Shown here piece by piece: positions 60,674-64,000 of a stretch of 64,000 bases of DNA. The stretch is from Psychrobacter sp. UBA3480. Its GTDB lineage: Bacteria > Pseudomonadota > Gammaproteobacteria > Pseudomonadales > Moraxellaceae. Position 1 is the stretch's first letter. The number at the start of each line of letters is the position of its first letter. The notes under the pieces are model-generated. The model had not been told where the DNA came from and did no database searches. It was given only the letters and a program-made list of their open reading frames with translations. The DNA lies in contig NZ_DFQV01000028.1 of assembly GCF_002377945.1 (NCBI RefSeq), forward strand, positions 29,459-93,458, written 5' to 3'. The position numbers and the translations under genes are program-made.

Positions 60674-61870
60674 ATGAACACTTCTAAAAACAAAATTATC
60701 TTGGCCACTCGCGATCGCGGTGACTCTAATCCAGTAATTGTCTCAACAAGTATAACGAGCACTAACGAGATATATGAAACGTTATCCAAATGGCTAATGG
60801 CCAACTTCAATATCAGTGCCTGTTATCGGGAAACATCTAATATTGACGATGGCTTCACCATGTACTCTTACTTTGTGAAAACCCTCTGCGGAAAGAAAGA
60901 TGCTTGCGTGTATAAACGTCAAGCACCAGGTGTCTCTATATCTAATAACAGTGAGACTTGTGACATTCAAGACATACCTGATGGTGAACTGGTCTATCTA
61001 ATATATGGGTTAACACTACATGGCTATTTGAGCGATTCAGCCAACGAAGGTGGCGTCACGCAATATGTAAGAAATGACGGACCAATGATCATTCTTGCTT
61101 GGCTAGAACCAAGCTTAAGGAACCCAGGAGCCCTGTCAATAAGTAACTTTGCTACAAATGATCCGGCGTTGGTTACAGTGGGGCGTAGTGAGACGTTAGG
61201 GAGCGGCGTGTTTACCGGCGGCGGCAAAGAGATAATCTTCAATGGCCGATATCCGTTTGACGTAAGCTTAATGCCAATCACGGATAAAAACCTCATTGAT
61301 AGCAGCTTGCTGCTCTCTTACGAATTCATGCATGCTTTTAATGCGTGCAGCATGAAACAGTTTCAGTTCTCATGCGAAAGAAGCGGGCAAATCAAAGAGG
61401 CTAGTCATGTAGGACGCAATGGCGACTTGCAATCCTTTAGTGCAAGCTCACTACTACAAGACTCAAAAGCATCTAGTATTTTCTACTGGAGAGCGCTTAG
61501 TAACCACCTGTTCAACAACAATGCGAAGGTAACATTGCTGGCCAATAAAAAACGTGGGGAGAACTTATCTTCACACCTAATAGCGTCTATTGGTGACAAT
61601 AACCAAGCACGTCAAACTTTGTCAATCTCGCTACATAAACATCAAGATCCTGTTACGGATGACTACTTCACTTTGTGTTGGTCTAAAGAATCTAATGACA
61701 GACGATTCTTATCGCAAAGCTACCATATCCATACCAGTGGCGACATTGCTGAAATTATTAACGAAATGGCGGAGGCTTTAAAAGACCATAATAATTTATA
61801 CAAAAACGAAGCCGCTCTCACTAGCTTGATAAGCGGCGCTTTCAACGAATGTAATACGTTAGCAGCATAA
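60674..61870 (+). CDS. Unknown cassette protein, 398 aa
   Basis: Not recognised. The stretch RNPGALSISNFATNDPALVTVGRSETLGSGVF is similar to one in the 502-residue protein at 15976, suggesting distant relationship. No membrane segment or Walker motif. Shared promoter. It is followed after about 20 bases by the OB-fold-like gene, so the two form an operon. Confidence 0.6.
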   Translation: MNTSKNKIILATRDRGDSNPVIVSTSITSTNEIYETLSKWLMANFNISACYRETSNIDDGFTMYSYFVKTLCGKKDACVYKRQAPGVSISNNSETCDIQDIPDGELVYLIYGLTLHGYLSDSANEGGVTQYVRNDGPMIILAWLEPSLRNPGALSISNFATNDPALVTVGRSETLGSGVFTGGGKEIIFNGRYPFDVSLMPITDKNLIDSSLLLSYEFMHAFNACSMKQFQFSCERSGQIKEASHVGRNGDLQSFSASSLLQDSKASSIFYWRALSNHLFNNNAKVTLLANKKRGENLSSHLIASIGDNNQARQTLSISLHKHQDPVTDDYFTLCWSKESNDRRFLSQSYHIHTSGDIAEIINEMAEALKDHNNLYKNEAALTSLISGAFNECNTLAA

Positions 61871-61891
61871 TTCAATTCAAGGATGTCAAAA

Positions 61892-62476
61892 ATGAAAAGA
61901 AACTACTTCAAAATAACGGGTTTGTATCAATCTCATTCCGAGATAAAGCAAGATTTCGTAGAGTGGTTGGCCATTACTCTTAGTACCAACGACGGGGATA
62001 TGACCGTACATGTTCCAGGGTTAGATACCGGCTATGAGCAGCTGCCCAAAATTGAAGACATAAACAGTTGGAGTAAAGGACAAGCGGTGACAGTAAGCGG
62101 TCATATATTTTTGCTTAGCGAAGAGCATATTCAGCTTGTTGTGACCGACATTACTGATGCAGAAAACGATAAAGAGTCACACATAGCAGAGTATGGTGTC
62201 TATGCAAAGCTAATCCATAAGAAATTGAATCTTAATGAAGATGAGCCGTGGATAGAGGTGCAGACCTTATTCTGTCAACATGAATGGAACGCGCCGCCAC
62301 ATAAGCTAGTAAATGATGAAGAAGGCAATATGATTGTGTTTGGTTCCAAGTTGAAGCCTGAATGCTTTGAGAGCGGAATCAACATAATGGATGATGTTCT
62401 AATGAAGGGCCATTTGGTACGGCGTGCCAGCGACAATAAATTGTGCTTGGACGAACACAGCGGGCAACGTGCCTAA
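61892..62476 (+). CDS. Unknown protein, possible OB-fold
   Basis: 194 residues. VTVSGHIFLLSEEHIQLVVTDITDAE, after SKGQA, looks like the beta-barrel core of an OB-fold nucleic-acid-binding domain; the rest is not recognised. ATG at 61892 is chosen because AAGG abuts the earlier ATG at 61883. A cysteine near the middle (TLFCQHEW) lies in a WxxP-like turn. Confidence 0.5.
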   Translation: MKRNYFKITGLYQSHSEIKQDFVEWLAITLSTNDGDMTVHVPGLDTGYEQLPKIEDINSWSKGQAVTVSGHIFLLSEEHIQLVVTDITDAENDKESHIAEYGVYAKLIHKKLNLNEDEPWIEVQTLFCQHEWNAPPHKLVNDEEGNMIVFGSKLKPECFESGINIMDDVLMKGHLVRRASDNKLCLDEHSGQRA

Positions 62477-62565
62477 ATTTACTACTCTTGCTAAATATCA
62501 TTAAATACAAACGATTAATGTAATATTATTATTAATATTTATTTCAGTTTGTTGTACTTTTTATA

Positions 62566-62623
62566 TTGTTATGTTAACTGGCAGTTGGTATAATATAGCT
62601 CTGGATTAGGCGGTTGCCAATCC
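62566..62623 (+). promoter_or_regulatory. Variant cassette promoter and leader hairpin for the gene at 62645
   Basis: TTGTTA, 17-bp spacer, TATAAT at 62589-62594, then GGATT-A-GGC-GGTT-GCC-AATCC (62603-62623), fully paired. The spacer lacks GTACGAC and instead carries the palindrome AACTG-G-CAGTT. Confidence 0.75.
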
Positions 62624-62644
62624 TTTACATAAAGAGGAAATACC

Positions 62645-62782
62645 ATGATTACTACTACCAAAAATTTTAGCGAGAAAGTAAAAGTGTCAGCCTTAAATAC
62701 GTTTTTTTCTATTTGGCTTTTTACCATCACAGTTGCAACTGTCATAGCTGTGCTTTGGGGCGTCTTACCTGAATTTTTATAA
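62645..62782 (+). CDS. Small single-helix membrane protein, 45 aa
   Basis: MITTTKNFSEKVKV, then one hydrophobic helix (ALNTFFSIWLFTITVATVIAVLWGVLP). AGAGGAAATACC precedes the ATG. It has its own promoter, a perfect leader hairpin and a terminator, so it is a genuine tiny gene. Small one-helix proteins of this kind may be toxins or membrane-protein partners; the function is unknown. Confidence 0.6.
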   Translation: MITTTKNFSEKVKVSALNTFFSIWLFTITVATVIAVLWGVLPEFL

Positions 62783-62807
62783 GCCAAATATTGCGTATTT
62801 CGATGAT

Positions 62808-62839
62808 AAAGCCGCCCTAGCTACTAAGGCGGCTTTTTT
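62808..62839 (+). terminator. Terminator of the recurrent cassette type
   Basis: AAGCCGCC/GGCGGCTT with T-run and the CTAGCTACTA loop. It differs from the other copies by compensated stem changes. Confidence 0.85.
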
Positions 62840-62988
62840 GTGTTTAAAGCCCACCTGCAGCGGATGAGGGAATCCTAGCACTATCCTCATAGGCTGGTGG
62901 AGATATAGAAGTGCTGGATCTGTTATGTGTGAACAGCCAAAGGTGTCTACTAACCGACACCTCTAATTGGGGAATTTAAATTCAACCT

Positions 62989-63046
62989 TTGACAATGTAC
63001 GACTTATTGGGTATAATAGTTATAAGAGATAGGCAATTAGCCATCT
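62989..63046 (+). promoter_or_regulatory. Cassette promoter and leader hairpin for the gene at 63066
   Basis: Consensus TTGACA, 17-bp spacer with GTACGACTTATTGGG, consensus TATAAT at 63012-63017, then AGAT-A-GGC-AATTA-GCC-ATCT (63027-63046). This is the closest copy to a perfect sigma70 promoter. Confidence 0.9.
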
Positions 63047-63065
63047 AAAATCAAAGGAAGTTATT

Positions 63066-63566
63066 ATGAGAAATGTTAGAGTACAAGATGTCGTCGCTGC
63101 CGTTGGTTATGCTATTGAATCAAGTGTTAAAAGTACTGGTACAGATGCGTTTGACATAAAGCTAATAAAGGCCGAAAGCAGTAAATTATTAGTAGGCTTA
63201 GGGTTTTTAGTAGATATAGAAGCTGTTGATGATTTTGAGCCAACACAAGCTCTTGGACAGCTAACCATCGAGATATACGAATGCCAGTACGACGAAGAAA
63301 ACAAAGTTTTCATTAAGGACGGATTTTACAAAGCCAGCTGCGATACCTCAGAGAATCTAATTTACTGGGGTGATGGTAGTCTTAATAAGTCAGAGGCTGA
63401 TATTAACCAACTAAAGGCGCTAGACGACAAAGACGCGGTTGAGCTTTACTACAGTCAGGAGCTTGTTGCGGAGATTGGTCGGTACATCAATTTTGGCGAC
63501 AAGTTCATGGATGACGTTATTCATATCGCTATCAAAACCGCGAAAGAGGACGCCATCCGACATTAG
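63066..63566 (+). CDS. Cassette family A protein, 166 aa
   Basis: VDDFEPTQALGQLTIEIYECQYDEENKVF corresponds to the family A block. N-terminal helix VAAVGYAIESSVKS. Acidic second half. AAGGAAGTT precedes the ATG. The last cassette before the right-hand tnpB. Function unknown. Confidence 0.6.
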   Translation: MRNVRVQDVVAAVGYAIESSVKSTGTDAFDIKLIKAESSKLLVGLGFLVDIEAVDDFEPTQALGQLTIEIYECQYDEENKVFIKDGFYKASCDTSENLIYWGDGSLNKSEADINQLKALDDKDAVELYYSQELVAEIGRYINFGDKFMDDVIHIAIKTAKEDAIRH

Positions 63567-63676
63567 GGTGGCGGTGAATTTCGCATCATTTTTAATGTTT
63601 AAATCACATAACATGCGCCTGAATTTGGTATAATAATTAATTATTATAACGCCTTGTAACTTATGAAGAGTGTTGC

Positions 63677-64000
63677 ATGAAAATCAACAAAGCGTATAAA
63701 TTTAGGCTTGAGCCTAATGCAGAGCAGGAGGTTACTCTAAATAATCTTGTCGGCTCTGCACGTTTTGTTTGGAATCAAATGCTGGCGATCTCATTTGAGA
63801 TGTTTGCTAAAGATGAGTTTATCAATGCCACCACCCTCGTTAATAAAATCATGGATCTAAAGAGTAATCCTGATTTTGAGTTCTTAAAAACAAGCTCTAA
63901 TGCCGTAACCTTACAACAGAAAGTGCGTGATCTTGCTTCGGCTTGGTCACGATTCTTTGACCCCAAAGTACACGCCAGACTCAAAGAAAATAAAAAGAAA
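63677..64000 (+). CDS. tnpB: TnpB (IS200/IS605 OrfB family), N-terminal 108 residues
   Basis: MKINKAYKFRLEPNAEQEVTLNNLVGSARFVWNQMLAISFEMF is the canonical TnpB start. The following region (LKTSSNAVTLQQKVRDLASAWSRFFDPK) matches the family's S-x-x-LQ...L..A..RFF block. TnpB is an RNA-guided DNA nuclease; its RuvC domain lies beyond the window. No tnpA is visible upstream. A TATAAT box lies at about 63630. Confidence 0.9.
   Translation, partial: MKINKAYKFRLEPNAEQEVTLNNLVGSARFVWNQMLAISFEMFAKDEFINATTLVNKIMDLKSNPDFEFLKTSSNAVTLQQKVRDLASAWSRFFDPKVHARLKENKKK

Noticed and set aside
6788..63046. GGC...GCC hairpins as integron attC sites
   Set aside because: They are about 20 bases, sit upstream of genes just after promoters, and lack the paired R and L boxes. 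No integrase is present.

Overview
The window looks like part of a large, low-GC plasmid from a member of the Moraxellaceae, with Psychrobacter or Moraxella the likeliest hosts. The plasmid call rests on a RepA_C-type replication initiator followed by six 22-bp iterons and DnaA boxes (about 24.46-26.0 kb), an entry-exclusion-type (EexN) lipoprotein and a plasmid-type H-NS. The host guess rests on the close resemblance of the Cas12a to what I remember of Moraxella Cas12a. No rRNA, tRNA, partition or conjugation machinery is visible.

Layout. 0-6.2 kb (mostly minus strand): the 5' end of a tnpB running off the left edge, a deleted Cas4-Cas1 fusion relic, an intact cas12a, a P-loop kinase-like gene and a winged-helix-like gene. 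No CRISPR array is visible. 6.3-11 kb: small cassettes, a large membrane protein and an sce7726-type nuclease-like protein. 11.3-16 kb: full-length nrdA, three accessory genes, then a second copy of the nrdA tail with its terminator. 16-24 kb: hypothetical genes, a NERD nuclease-like protein, a P-loop ATPase and a NADAR protein. 24-26.2 kb: replication region. 27.6-37.6 kb: hypothetical genes leading into a TerB_N/TerB_C - BrxD-like ATPase - Lhr-like helicase triad. 37.7-40.7 kb: thyA operon with a Sel1-repeat protein. 41-63.6 kb: a cassette region with EexN, a TerF-like (TerD+vWA) protein, two paralogous small membrane proteins, a pentapeptide-repeat protein, H-NS, a secreted SNase, double-HTH regulators, a WG-repeat lipoprotein and many unknowns. 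The right edge is the start of a second tnpB.

Two patterns tie the window together. First, at least 15 otherwise unrelated genes carry the same upstream module: an AT-rich TTAAAATAAATAG-like element, a sigma70 promoter whose 17-bp spacer contains GTACGACTTATTGG, and a small bulged hairpin (arm-A-GGC-loop-GCC-arm) near the 5' end of the transcript. The hairpin arms change together between copies. cas12a has the hairpin without the promoter. Many of these genes also end in near-identical terminators, so the region reads as an assembly of self-contained expression cassettes.

Second, on the minus strand at 56208-56227 there is an exact Cas12a crRNA handle (AATTTCTACTAAGTGTAGAT). It sits directly before the ribosome-binding site and start codon of a small three-helix membrane protein, so those would occupy the 'guide' position. 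With cas12a kept while its adaptation genes are wrecked, this suggests, as inference, that Cas12a may regulate this gene (a CreTA-like or RNA-anti-CRISPR-like arrangement).
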